Part shown: piece by piece, positions 34,816 through 43,870 of the stretch | How the letters are laid out: every line of letters starts with the position of its first letter | Position numbering within the stretch: the stretch's first letter is position 1 | DNA from: Psychrobacter celer | Lineage (GTDB): Bacteria > Pseudomonadota > Gammaproteobacteria > Pseudomonadales > Moraxellaceae | Direction of reading: 5' to 3' | Assembly (NCBI RefSeq): GCF_016107555.1 | Contig: NZ_JABASU010000011.1 | Location: 1-64,000 of the forward strand | DNA length: 64,000 bases | Program-made: the position numbers and the translations under genes | The notes under the pieces: generated by a model | What the model was told of the DNA's origin: nothing | Database searches by the model: none | What the model saw: only the letters and a program-made list of their open reading frames with translations

Positions 34816-35697
34816 TTAATACACACGAATCGCATAAGGCTTGGCGTTTTCGATCGTCTCAGCGTTAAAAATAGCACCAAAGGCGACGATAAACGCTGAA
34901 TAATACAGCCATAGCATAATGACCACAGCAGCCGAAAGCACGCCAAACTCAGCGCTATAATTATTAAAGTTTTGCACATACAGCGAAAACAATATCGACA
35001 GCACAATCCAAAGGACGGTCGCTACCAGCGCACCTGGCACCAGTTTTTTTAGCGCGACTGCGTCCCGATTGGGCGCTAATCGGTATAAACCCAAAAAGCA
35101 TAAAAATATAATGCCTGCCAGTATCGGCCATCTGCTCCAAAGCGCCACTGTCTTGGCGACTTGCGGGAAGGGCAGATAAGTGGCGGCAACAGGAATAATC
35201 GCGATAGACGATATGGCTATAATCAAAACCACCACTGCCGCCAAGGTCAAACCAAGGGCGCGTATAGTGCCTTGAATAAAACCGCGCTCTTGGCTGATAT
35301 GAAAGGCCAGATTGATAAGAACGATTAATGACTTAACCCCTTTGGAGCCTGCATATAAAGCAACTAAGGCTGAGACAGTCAGGCCAAAAGTGAGGGTAGA
35401 GGCGGTGTTAGAGACCAGATCACTTAGGCGCGAATCTAAGACGTCATATACCGTATCAGGTATAAAGGGGCGTAGCAGTGATATCTGCTCTTGCATCTCG
35501 GCGGGCGAAAACGCCAAGCCGTACAGCAGCACAAACACAGCCATGACTGGAAAAATCGACAAAAAACCAAAATACCCGACGCTTGCGCAGTGTGCCCAGA
35601 CGTTTGAGGTATTGGCAATACGCCACGTCTCTAGTAACGTCTGTCGCCAATTGCGGGTCGAGGTAGCAGTCAGATTTTCCATAAAACAATCATTCAC
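34816..35697 (-). CDS. YihY/BrkB-family inner-membrane protein
   Basis: About 293 residues with six predicted TM helices and the family patterns GYFGFLSIFPVMAVFVLLYG, LRPFIPDTVYDVLDSRL and LWLYYSAFIVAFGAIFNAE. Formerly annotated as ribonuclease BN in some genomes, an assignment known to be wrong; the family is a membrane protein of unknown transport function. It is in line with the export genes (45 bp upstream of hlyD, 93 bp after tolC), which is unusual. Start uncertain: ATG 35682 is an alternative. Confidence 0.85.
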   Translation of the reverse strand: MNDCFMENLTATSTRNWRQTLLETWRIANTSNVWAHCASVGYFGFLSIFPVMAVFVLLYGLAFSPAEMQEQISLLRPFIPDTVYDVLDSRLSDLVSNTASTLTFGLTVSALVALYAGSKGVKSLIVLINLAFHISQERGFIQGTIRALGLTLAAVVVLIIAISSIAIIPVAATYLPFPQVAKTVALWSRWPILAGIIFLCFLGLYRLAPNRDAVALKKLVPGALVATVLWIVLSILFSLYVQNFNNYSAEFGVLSAAVVIMLWLYYSAFIVAFGAIFNAETIENAKPYAIRVY

Positions 35698-35790
35698 ACT
35701 AAAGGTTCAGGTTAGGTGTCTCTATTAGCCATGTTAAGTAAATGACGGTAGCTTACTTAAGTCGTTGTGATTTGTTTTTCGCTGTGTTTT

Positions 35791-37479
35791 TTATTGCTGA
35801 GTATATAAAGTCGGCAATTGAATGTCAGCAGCATTGAGGTAAGCATTGAATGCCAACGGTGTGCCGCAGCTTTGCATCAAGGCGGCCAGTGCTTGTACAT
35901 AGTCATGTGCTGCTTGTGCCTGCTCGGTACGAGCTTTGAGCGCTTGCGTTTGTGCTTGTACCACATCTATCGTGGTATTGACACCTTCTTGTAATCCCAA
36001 ACGGCGTAAGCGCAGCACCTCTGCGGCCAGATCTACATTGCTCTGCAGGGCTTGATAGCGTGCTTGGGCATTATTGACATCATGCCAGTTTTTTTCGACC
36101 AGCAGGAGTAAGTTGTCACTGACCTCGATCTCAGACAAGTCGGCTTGACGAATCTGCGCGCTACTAGAGGCCAGTGATGCGGTTTTGTCGAGCCCGCCCC
36201 ACAGTTTCCAGCTGGCAGAGATACCAGCGACCCAGCTTGGGTCTTTTTCAACTTGCCCGTAGCCATAAAGCATGATCGTCGGCTTGTAGCCTGTATCGGA
36301 CAAGGCATGTAGCTGCTGCGCCTGCGCGCGCTTGGCCGCAACTTTTTGTAGCCCTGGGTGATTATTGAGCGCCAAGTCCTGAAAGTAGCTGACATCAGGC
36401 AACGGGCGGCTGGAGACAAACAATGGCGTAGTGGGCTTGATACGGTAGTCAGTGCGTAGCAGTCTTTGTAGTGCAATCATCGCAAGGCGAGCATCGTTGT
36501 TGGCTTTGACAGCTTCGCTTTTGGCATCTGCCAGAGCCGACTGTGCCTCTAGTCTATCGACATGAGAGATAAAGCCTTCTTCATACAAGCGCTCGGCCAT
36601 ATGGTCGGTCTGTTTTAACGTATCATAAGCATCGTCGCGCAAATAGGCGGCAATGATGGCAAGCTGCGCTTTAAAATACCGCTCGATTAATGTGTTATAT
36701 AGTGCGTTTTTATCCAGTATGCTGTCTGCGAGTGCTTCTTGGGTACGGGCGCGGGAGGCTCCCGTTAGAGCTGCGGTGCGTCCGGCGGTATAGATGGGCC
36801 ACGCCACGCCTAGGCCAGCGCTGGTCGTCTCGCCTGAGCGCTTAAAATCATAAGAGTCTGGCAGGCGTTCGCCGACGAGCTCACCGAAGTTTGGCAAATC
36901 TGGGACAGGCGGTGGGACAATGCCATCGACGCTGTTATTAATCTCATTGACAATGCCGCTTCTGAGTGAAGACAAATCGATATCCTCATCGAGGTGGTAG
37001 GCACTGGCTGAAACGCGCGCAAACACCAGTGGGTTGTCTAAGGTTTTGAGAGCGTCGGTTTGGTATTCACTGGCGGCGATGGCTGCATCATTGGCTGCGA
37101 TCTTGGGTGAGACTTGCAATAAGATATCTTGTGCTTGCTCAAGGCTCAAAAAACTAGACACATCCAGCGCATAGCTGTTGTCCACTGTCTTGTGCGTGAT
37201 GGGGTCGATAAGCGTACTTAAGGGCTTTGTGACACGCTTATTGTCATGACTCATCGCACTGTGTGCGATGCGGATGTCGTCGGTTGCCTGAATACGCGCC
37301 GCACTATCCTCTGCCTCAACGATTTGCGTGATGGTTGGTATCTCATTTTGAAAGCCGGCGTGGCTAGGCGCTGCCGTGGGGTCTACACGAGTGTCTGTGT
37401 TTGCATGGGTAACTATCGATGCACTCATTAGAGTCACCGTCATCATAGCAATAGAGAGAGCCGATAAAGCAAATTTCAT
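35791..37479 (-). CDS. TolC-family outer-membrane efflux protein
   Basis: 562-residue outer-membrane factor with a Sec signal peptide (MKFALSALSIAMMTVTLMSASIVTHA). Two outer-membrane efflux (OEP) repeats with long helices and heptad-like patterns begin near residues 115 and 325. About 80 residues between signal peptide and first OEP repeat are extra and polar. First gene of the tolC-yihY-hlyD-ABC2-ABC2 operon; forms the exit duct for that system. Confidence 0.9.
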   Translation of the reverse strand: MKFALSALSIAMMTVTLMSASIVTHANTDTRVDPTAAPSHAGFQNEIPTITQIVEAEDSAARIQATDDIRIAHSAMSHDNKRVTKPLSTLIDPITHKTVDNSYALDVSSFLSLEQAQDILLQVSPKIAANDAAIAASEYQTDALKTLDNPLVFARVSASAYHLDEDIDLSSLRSGIVNEINNSVDGIVPPPVPDLPNFGELVGERLPDSYDFKRSGETTSAGLGVAWPIYTAGRTAALTGASRARTQEALADSILDKNALYNTLIERYFKAQLAIIAAYLRDDAYDTLKQTDHMAERLYEEGFISHVDRLEAQSALADAKSEAVKANNDARLAMIALQRLLRTDYRIKPTTPLFVSSRPLPDVSYFQDLALNNHPGLQKVAAKRAQAQQLHALSDTGYKPTIMLYGYGQVEKDPSWVAGISASWKLWGGLDKTASLASSSAQIRQADLSEIEVSDNLLLLVEKNWHDVNNAQARYQALQSNVDLAAEVLRLRRLGLQEGVNTTIDVVQAQTQALKARTEQAQAAHDYVQALAALMQSCGTPLAFNAYLNAADIQLPTLYTQQ

Positions 37480-37892
37480 AAGTCACATAAGCCGTTAATA
37501 AGAGTGCAAGGTATGATTCAAGACCATCAGACCTATAAAAAAGTACACTGGTATACGGGTTGCTACGGGTATGACTGCGTATCGCAAGCCGGCAGCAGAT
37601 AGCATTGTGCATTTATTATAGACTATTCATCCAAAGCAAATAAGTGAGGATGTGCCCTATTATGAACATACTGTAGAGCCTCAATCGTGACGGGTCAATG
37701 CTCAGTATTTTGACTTTTTCTATTGTGTATTAAATAGCGCTATGATAGACAATCAGCTACAGTAAATAAATAGACATCAAACCGCGCAAAAGATGGCTAT
37801 ACATATGGCAAGCAGTGCCGGCAAAATACCGCGCTATAATCGGTATCATAAGCCTAACATCAAAAATAGAAGACTTAGCGTTATATAGGACA
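37480..37892. other. Intergenic region tolC/hairpin element
   Basis: About 410 bp upstream of the export operon, holding its promoter. No gene or clear operator seen. A short inverted tract around 37820-37850 (CCGCGCTATAATCGGTATC) includes TATAAT on the plus strand. No regulator gene is adjacent. Confidence 0.35.
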
Positions 37893-38044
37893 TATAGTCA
37901 GTTGAACATGAAACTGTTATATAAATTTAAACGCGCTACTGTTATAAACTTTACTTGCGTGCTGCGTTCCCAGAGGCTGCGCAACCTACGTTTAAAAATA
38001 GCATCCCAGTAGCACTATGCGCTTTTTAGAGTACATCGACTATA
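37893..38044 (+). repeat. TIR-bounded hairpin element, copy 4
   Basis: 152 bp, the best-preserved copy: starts TATAGTCAGTTGAACATG, ends CATCGACTATA; inner arms CGCGCTACTG/CAGTAGCAC; core TGCTGCGTTCCCAGAGGCTG followed by CGCAACCTACGTTTAAAAA as in copy 1. Located 80 bp upstream of glpK. Confidence 0.83.
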
Positions 38045-38123
38045 CTCAGAATAGGACAGACTCAGGACATATTGTAAACTGAGCTGACGATTATTTAGCA
38101 TATCAGCAAAAAAGGGGCAGGTA

Positions 38124-39782
38124 ATGGCAGGATATATATTGGCCTTGGACCAAGGCACGACATCGAGCCGAGCGATACTCTACGACGATCACGCCCGCCC
38201 CATTAAGATGGCGCAGCAACCGACGACCTTGCAGACACCTAAGGCAGGTTTTGTAGAGCAAGACGCCCAGCAAATTTGGCAGACGCAGATTAGCTGTGCG
38301 CACGATGTGATCAACCTTGCAGGCTTGCTGGCCACCGATGTCAGTAGCATTGCCATCACCAACCAGCGTGAATCTATTGTGATGTGGGACAAACAAACCG
38401 GCAAGCCATTAGCGCCAGCGATTATTTGGCAAGACAGGCGTACGGCCAGCTATTGCAAAACTCTGGCGGCTGAGCCTGCAAGTCGCGGCGAGTCTGACAG
38501 CGGTGCACGGAGCAAAAGCGCATTGAGCAAAGTTGCGGTTAGCGACACGGGTCTCAATAGCAGCGCGCAGCATGGCATGGCAGAAGAGGTGCAGCGTCTG
38601 ACTGGCCTGCGCCTCGATCCATATTTTAGTGCCAGCAAAATCGCTTGGCTGCTCGAAAACAACCCTAAGCTGAGCGTGCGCGCCAGTAGAGGTGAGATAG
38701 CGGTGGGCACCATCGATAGCTGGTTGATATACAAACTGACTGGTGGCGCGCATGTCATCGATGTGACCAATGCATCTCGGACGTTATTGTTTGATATTCA
38801 TAAGCTGTCATGGTCAGAGGTGCTGTGTGCCCGTTTTTCGATACCCATGAGCATCCTACCCACCGTTTTGCCGTCTGACGGAGATTTTGGCAAAACCAAA
38901 AAAGGCCTATTTGCCAAGCAAATACCTATTCAGTCGGTATTGGGTGATCAGCAAGCGGCGCTCTTTGGCCAAGGCTGTCTGGATGCGGGTATGGCCAAAA
39001 ACACCTACGGGACTGGGTGCTTTATGCTGATGAACATAGGCAAACAACCAAAAATCAGCGAACATAAACTGCTGACCACCATCGCGTGGCAGCGAAAAAC
39101 CAGCCCAACGCGTCCAGATAACTTATCATTTGACCAAATCGTTCAGTCAGGTATGCGCCTATTACAGCCACCAAAAAAAGAAGTGACCTATGCCTTGGAA
39201 GGTAGTGTGTTTATGGCAGGTGCCATTATCCAGTGGCTACGAGATAATTTGGGTATGATTAAGACAAGTGGTGAAGTGGAGGATTTGGCACGGCAAGTAG
39301 ACAGTAGTGAAGAGGTGGTACTATTGCCAGCTTTTACAGGACTTGGCGCGCCTTATTGGCGCTCTGATATCAGCGCCAGTATCACTGGGATGAGCCGCGG
39401 CACTACTAAGGCGCATATTGCTCGTGCAGCGCTAGAAGCGGTCGCTTATCAAACCTATGACGTGCTGATTGCAATGCAAAAAGACAGCCCGCATCCGCTT
39501 ACAGAGCTCAGGGTAGATGGCGGCGCGGCCAATAATGATTTGCTGATGCAGTTTCAGGCAGATCTACTGGATGTGCCGGTGCTGCGTCCTAGGGACACAG
39601 AAATCACCGCAAAAGGTGCAGCAATGCTCGCGGGTCTAAAAACAGGGCTTTATGATGACACCACGATGCAAGCGTCTTGGCAAGTAGAGCGTATATTTGA
39701 GCCGAGCATGTCAGCAGATATGCGTGAGCAGCATCTGAGTAAATGGCAGCAAGCTATCAAACGATCCTTAATGCCGCTATAA
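38124..39782 (+). CDS. glpK: Glycerol kinase
   Basis: Phosphorylates glycerol to glycerol 3-phosphate; FGGY family. N-terminal ALDQGTTSSRAILYD, glycerol-contact region TNQRESIVMWDKQTG, IDSWLIYKLTGG, TYGTGCF and LRVDGGAANND are all present. At 552 residues it is about 50 longer than E. coli GlpK, mostly from an insertion of about 35 residues at positions 115-150 (Ser/Arg/Ala-rich) within the first domain just before the LTGLRLDPYFSASK motif. No glpF or glpD beside it. GGGGCAGG precedes the ATG. Confidence 0.95.
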   Translation: MAGYILALDQGTTSSRAILYDDHARPIKMAQQPTTLQTPKAGFVEQDAQQIWQTQISCAHDVINLAGLLATDVSSIAITNQRESIVMWDKQTGKPLAPAIIWQDRRTASYCKTLAAEPASRGESDSGARSKSALSKVAVSDTGLNSSAQHGMAEEVQRLTGLRLDPYFSASKIAWLLENNPKLSVRASRGEIAVGTIDSWLIYKLTGGAHVIDVTNASRTLLFDIHKLSWSEVLCARFSIPMSILPTVLPSDGDFGKTKKGLFAKQIPIQSVLGDQQAALFGQGCLDAGMAKNTYGTGCFMLMNIGKQPKISEHKLLTTIAWQRKTSPTRPDNLSFDQIVQSGMRLLQPPKKEVTYALEGSVFMAGAIIQWLRDNLGMIKTSGEVEDLARQVDSSEEVVLLPAFTGLGAPYWRSDISASITGMSRGTTKAHIARAALEAVAYQTYDVLIAMQKDSPHPLTELRVDGGAANNDLLMQFQADLLDVPVLRPRDTEITAKGAAMLAGLKTGLYDDTTMQASWQVERIFEPSMSADMREQHLSKWQQAIKRSLMPL

Positions 39783-40043
39783 AACAACGCGATAAAAAAT
39801 GATATAGAAAATTTAGGAGACGATAAAATCAATATAGGAGTATTACTGAAAACCTGAAACGGCCGTACATGACCGTGAGAAAGATACAGGCTGTAACGTA
39901 AGGCAATCTGAAGTGGGACAGAGTTTACATAACGCGTCTATCGAAGCTTATCCATAAATTCCTATACTTTAATGGTATTCACAAGTCCGCAAACTTGGCG
40001 GTCTGAGTAGTTAAAACATAACAAATAATTTAAGGATAATATT

Positions 40044-40556
40044 ATGAGTAACCATGACGGTATTGATCGCAGTGAAGTAAAACACATGTCAAAAGAGTCT
40101 AAAAAAGACCTAAACGCAGACATCATCACCGGTGAGCCAGGCTCGCATCCTATCGGCACAGGTGTTGGCGGCGTTGGCGGTGCAGCAGCGGGCGCGGCTA
40201 TTGGTACAATGGCAGGGCCGCTAGGGACACTAATTGGCGGCGCGATTGGCGCAGTCGTCGGTGGCGGCGCCGGTCATGCAGCTGCAGAAGCGATTGATCC
40301 GACGCGTGAAGAAGCATACTGGCGCGCTGAGTATGCCAATGCAGACTACTATCGCGATGGCCTAGATTTTGATCGTGATTTACACCCAGCATATGCAGTA
40401 GGCTACGCCAATCGTGCGCGCTATCCAGCCGATGCGCGTTTTGAAGACCACGAAGCTGACTTAGAGCGCTCATGGCATGAAGTAAAAGGCGAGTCTCGCC
40501 TAGAGTGGAATGATGCTCGCCGAGCCTCACGCGATGCGTGGAACCGTGTTTCTTAA
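40044..40556 (+). CDS. Glycine-zipper protein of unknown function
   Basis: 170 residues. A hydrophobic Gly/Ala-rich segment (about 34-75: GTGVGGVGGAAAGAAIG...GAIGAVVGGGAGHAA) forms glycine zippers as in membrane-inserting or stress-related proteins; the rest is polar with repeated Trp/Tyr/Arg/Asp (EAYWRAEYANADYYRDG, WNDARRASRDAW). No signal peptide. The pattern is like that of general-stress proteins seen in Acinetobacter and Psychrobacter. Preceded by a purine-rich AAGGA. Function not known. Confidence 0.75.
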   Translation: MSNHDGIDRSEVKHMSKESKKDLNADIITGEPGSHPIGTGVGGVGGAAAGAAIGTMAGPLGTLIGGAIGAVVGGGAGHAAAEAIDPTREEAYWRAEYANADYYRDGLDFDRDLHPAYAVGYANRARYPADARFEDHEADLERSWHEVKGESRLEWNDARRASRDAWNRVS

Positions 40557-40736
40557 TTGGCTTCTTTATAAGGCCCTAAAAATCTTATAAAAACTCATCA
40601 GAAATATAAATAAAAAAGCGTAACAGTCTAAAAACTAAGCAGTATTATAAGAGCTTACTATGACGTTACAGCAGAGAGTTTAATTGTACATTAGTTTCTT
40701 TCAATCGCTTTTATTTATATGATTTATGTTATTTTG

Positions 40737-40769
40737 AGGCTTCCGAAGGCATCTTTGGAAGCTTTTTTT
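40737..40769 (+). terminator. Terminator upstream of EEP gene
   Basis: GGCTTCC, 12-base loop, GGAAGC and T7. It lies 180 bp after the glycine-zipper gene and 70 bp before the next ATG, separating the two transcription units. Confidence 0.78.
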
Positions 40770-40837
40770 ATGAAAAAAGTTTATTATTTATGGGTGTGAA
40801 TGAATATATCAGACATTATAAAAATAATAGGGAATAT

Positions 40838-41857
40838 ATGAATAATAAGGCTGATAATCATCAATTTTATATCGCGACCGCAAACTTATTGAACTTTGCA
40901 AATCCCAACCGCATTTATTATGACAATGCCCCTGCTTATAATGATACTGAATACAATCATAAGCTACGCGGTATCAGCGAATTGTTGGCGAAGGCTCATG
41001 CCGATATCATCGCTGTACAAGAAGTTTGGGATAGTGCCGCTTTAGTAGCGCTGGCGGCGTCTTTGGGTTTTGAGGCAAAGCACGTCATCGCACCGCTGGC
41101 AAGCAATGATGTGGCCAGCCCGTATACCCAAGGGCAGGGTGCCCAAAAGACACCAGCAGTAGGCATGATCAGCCGTTTTGAGCCGTTAGAGGTCAGTTTG
41201 TTACAGGAGGTGGCACCGAAGGCAGTGCTTGATGTCCCTGATGTGGGTCTCTACCAGCGCTTTAATCGGCCACCGCTGATGGTGCGAGTTGATGCTTATG
41301 GTCAGCCAATCACCATCGTCACCGCGCATCTAAAAAGCAAACGTGCTTTTTTCTTGCGTGATGAGGCCGGTAACTTGCTAGAAGATATGGATGACCCTAA
41401 TATCAGGGTCCGTGCCAAGCTGCGAAGTCTTTGTATGCGTGCGGCCGAGGCGGCTTCGATTCGTATGTCTATCATTGAGCGTTTGCAGAATACCCGTGAG
41501 CCGCTGATTTTGTTGGGTGACATGAATGATGTGACGAATAGCGTCACCACGCAGCTGATGACGGAGACGGGCGAGGTCAATTATGATAAAAGCATGCGCG
41601 ATGTTGCACTATTTGATGCTGCCCGTATTCAAGCGCGTTATGGCTGGATGAAAGATGTGGCTTATACTCATATTTACCAAGGTATGCCAGAGGTCATCGA
41701 TCAATTATTTGTGTCAGAAGAGTTCTTACCTGATAGCAAGTTTTCGCTCGGTCAGGTAGAGCGGGTGGACTATTTTAATGATCATTTAAAATGGGATTAT
41801 GCAGATAGGGTCATCGATCATGGTATCATAAGAGCGAAAATTAGGCTTAATGATTAA
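40838..41857 (+). CDS. Endonuclease/exonuclease/phosphatase-family protein
   Basis: EEP-superfamily metal-dependent hydrolase. From ATG 40838 (TAGGGAATAT upstream) it has 339 residues. Motifs in order: TANLLNFA, VQEVWD (catalytic Glu), TAHLKS (His), LGDMNDV (Asp/Asn pair), EVIDQLFVS, and DHGII near the end. The alternative start at 40790 lacks a ribosome site. Substrate (DNA, phosphodiester or lipid) is unknown; no signal peptide. Confidence 0.82.
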   Translation: MNNKADNHQFYIATANLLNFANPNRIYYDNAPAYNDTEYNHKLRGISELLAKAHADIIAVQEVWDSAALVALAASLGFEAKHVIAPLASNDVASPYTQGQGAQKTPAVGMISRFEPLEVSLLQEVAPKAVLDVPDVGLYQRFNRPPLMVRVDAYGQPITIVTAHLKSKRAFFLRDEAGNLLEDMDDPNIRVRAKLRSLCMRAAEAASIRMSIIERLQNTREPLILLGDMNDVTNSVTTQLMTETGEVNYDKSMRDVALFDAARIQARYGWMKDVAYTHIYQGMPEVIDQLFVSEEFLPDSKFSLGQVERVDYFNDHLKWDYADRVIDHGIIRAKIRLND

Positions 41858-42094
41858 CCTCATAAAATTAGACAGTTAAGGCTAATAGAGTGTTAATCGA
41901 TATATTAACTTTTAACCCATTCACGTCCCTTGCTTCATAGTGTATAAGCATTTATGATGCACCCTCGTTGAATATAGTAGCGATAACGTTGGCTCTACAT
42001 TTGAGCCACTCGTTGATTTTCCAGTGATTTAGGACGAATGCTACTCAATGAAGATTGTATTTATGAAATAGGACGTAACATTAAGAGATTTACA

Positions 42095-42787
42095 ATGAGT
42101 GATAACAAAGACGAAAAAATTGAAGATGTATTAGTAGATTCGGAGCTGGCAAAAAAGCTGGTGCCAAATAAGTTTAAGTTTACCAGTCAGCAGGGTCGTG
42201 CACGTCGTCAAAAACTTTTGGCTGGTGCCAAAAAGCTAAGCGAAACCCATGCTATTAACGATATTACCCTTGCAGCGGTGTGCGAAGAGGCAGGTATTCC
42301 GCGCGCATCTGCTTATCATTTCTTCCCTAATATCGAAGCGATATTTTTAGCGTTGCGTTTTTTGAACGCCATCGAGATATTAGAGATGGTAGAGACGGTC
42401 GATATCGGCAATTACGACAGATGGCAGGGGTATTTGACCGCGTTGATCGATAAGTGTGTGACAATTTTTCATAATGATGAAACCAAAGCCAAGCTGATCT
42501 ATGATACCAATACTCCAGACTTTGAAGGAGACAGTTTCGGTGAAGATATCGATCATCAAATCGTAGACTTGGTGTATAAGCGCTTATCAGAACGCTATGA
42601 GATGCCGAATTTTGATGATATTCAAGACACGTTATTGATTGCTTATAGCATCGTCAATGCGATCTTTACTTTGTCTTATCGTCGCCACCAGACCATTACG
42701 GATGACTATATTCAAGAAGCAAATACGGCATTTATCGCTTATTTGCGCTGTTATTTGCCAGAAAAGCTACCGCGTAAAAACCGTTAG
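42095..42787 (+). CDS. TetR-family transcriptional regulator
   Basis: About 230 residues from the ATG at 42095 (AAGAG upstream). HTH region about residues 30-75 (RQKLLAGAKKLSETHAINDITLAAVCEEAGIPRASAYHFF). An N-terminal acidic extension of about 25 residues precedes the DNA-binding domain. The C-terminal domain is not assignable. No adjacent transporter or enzyme in divergent arrangement suggests a target. Confidence 0.85.
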   Translation: MSDNKDEKIEDVLVDSELAKKLVPNKFKFTSQQGRARRQKLLAGAKKLSETHAINDITLAAVCEEAGIPRASAYHFFPNIEAIFLALRFLNAIEILEMVETVDIGNYDRWQGYLTALIDKCVTIFHNDETKAKLIYDTNTPDFEGDSFGEDIDHQIVDLVYKRLSERYEMPNFDDIQDTLLIAYSIVNAIFTLSYRRHQTITDDYIQEANTAFIAYLRCYLPEKLPRKNR

Positions 42788-42817
42788 TTGACAGTATGCT
42801 ACTGGTTGAATAGCAAC

Positions 42818-42856
42818 GAAAAAGCCGACATGCTCACTGCATAGTCGGCTTTTTTA
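42818..42856 (+). terminator. Terminator of the TetR gene
   Basis: AAAAAGCCGAC(A/T), loop, GTCGGCTTTTTT, 30 bp after the stop. Symmetric A and T tracts suggest it may be bidirectional, which would also serve the minus-strand exported protein at 42928. Confidence 0.88.
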
Positions 42857-42869
42857 TGCCTGTACTTAT

Positions 42870-42911
42870 GCTTAGTGCTTAGTGTTTAGTGCTTGGTGCT
42901 TGATGATTAGT
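42870..42911. repeat. Heptamer tandem repeat GCTTAGT
   Basis: Six imperfect copies of GCTTAGT in a row (variants GTTTAGT, GCTTGGT, GCTTGAT, GATTAGT) immediately after the bidirectional terminator and before the stop of the convergent exported-protein gene. Confidence 0.75.
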
Positions 42912-42927
42912 TAGCAGGGTAGGTGGC

Positions 42928-43698
42928 TTAGATAGGAGAGAGCGCTTGCCCATGACATGTGTCTTCGCCTGAGTCAAGAGGGGCGTACGCCTCATAATAG
43001 CGAACGATACGCGCTTGCAGGGCAACATTGGTCTGTGAGTCGTGAGCATTGACGTAGGCTTGGCGTGCTTGCTCAAGCCAGCGATCGGCCATACGAAAAT
43101 GAATCCCTGACTCTCGCCAGCCGCGCGCGCATTGATTGGTGGCCGCCCAAATCAGCGCTACTTCACTAAACGCCATCTCACGCGGGGCGACAGCGATGCC
43201 GTCACTGTCTTTGAGGGCGCTTATAGTTGCCCATAGGTCTGGCCGCATCAAGGCAGACATCGCAGGGATGTCCTGATACAGATCGATGCGCTGCTCTGTA
43301 CCCTCTTGTAGGGCTTGTAAGATGGACTCTGTCGCTTGGGCAGCGTAGGCACCAGCGGTAGAGCGGCTATTGATACTGTTTTGATGAATGGCGTAATTCA
43401 GCCAGGCTTGCGCTTTATAGGCCCAGTAGCGCTGGCGTGCTGTCTTATCCGCTTGCTGATAGGGTTTTACCTGTGCGAGCATACAGCTCAATGCCTGCTG
43501 CTCGGCGCTTTGGTATTGATAAGAAGGGATGTGATTTTCTAAATTGCTATGGCAGTAGTCATTACTTATCAGTGTGTTGGTTTTGACACGGTCGCTTGCT
43601 GCCAATGCTGATGAAGCAGACGTGAGTAGCAATACTGCGGACAGTGCCGTATAAAAAGAGCGTTTATAGGTAGCTACTGTGCTGGCAGACTTCGACAT
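42928..43698 (-). CDS. Exported protein of unknown function
   Basis: 256 residues from ATG 43698 (AAGGG upstream). Sec signal peptide (KRSFYTALSAVLLLTSASSALA, cleavage near residue 30). The mature part is helical with four or five Cys and no known catalytic motif; it contains TPR-like helices (CMLAQVKPYQQADKTARQRYWAYKAQAWLN, WLEQARQAYVNAHD), so a periplasmic or lipid-free surface helical-repeat protein is likely. Function not recognised. Neighbour of the giant barrel protein in the same direction, 170 bp downstream of its stop. Confidence 0.72.
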   Translation of the reverse strand: MSKSASTVATYKRSFYTALSAVLLLTSASSALAASDRVKTNTLISNDYCHSNLENHIPSYQYQSAEQQALSCMLAQVKPYQQADKTARQRYWAYKAQAWLNYAIHQNSINSRSTAGAYAAQATESILQALQEGTEQRIDLYQDIPAMSALMRPDLWATISALKDSDGIAVAPREMAFSEVALIWAATNQCARGWRESGIHFRMADRWLEQARQAYVNAHDSQTNVALQARIVRYYEAYAPLDSGEDTCHGQALSPI

Positions 43699-43870
43699 AT
43701 TACAACCCTTGTATTCAGGCAATCGGTTTTATTTTTTAAGTATTTGTCAATATCAGGACATACCCTAATCACTATATCAAACGTTTATCAGTATATATGA
43801 GCCAACTGAAAAATATCAGTACAGTAATGAAAAAATTGCCGCAGCTCAGAGCGACGACAATTTTGTTAGA

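Noticed and set aside
39830..39930. Possible structured RNA between glpK and the glycine-zipper gene
   Set aside because: Short GGCCG/CGGTC-like matches only; no convincing fold or known RNA motif seen by eye.
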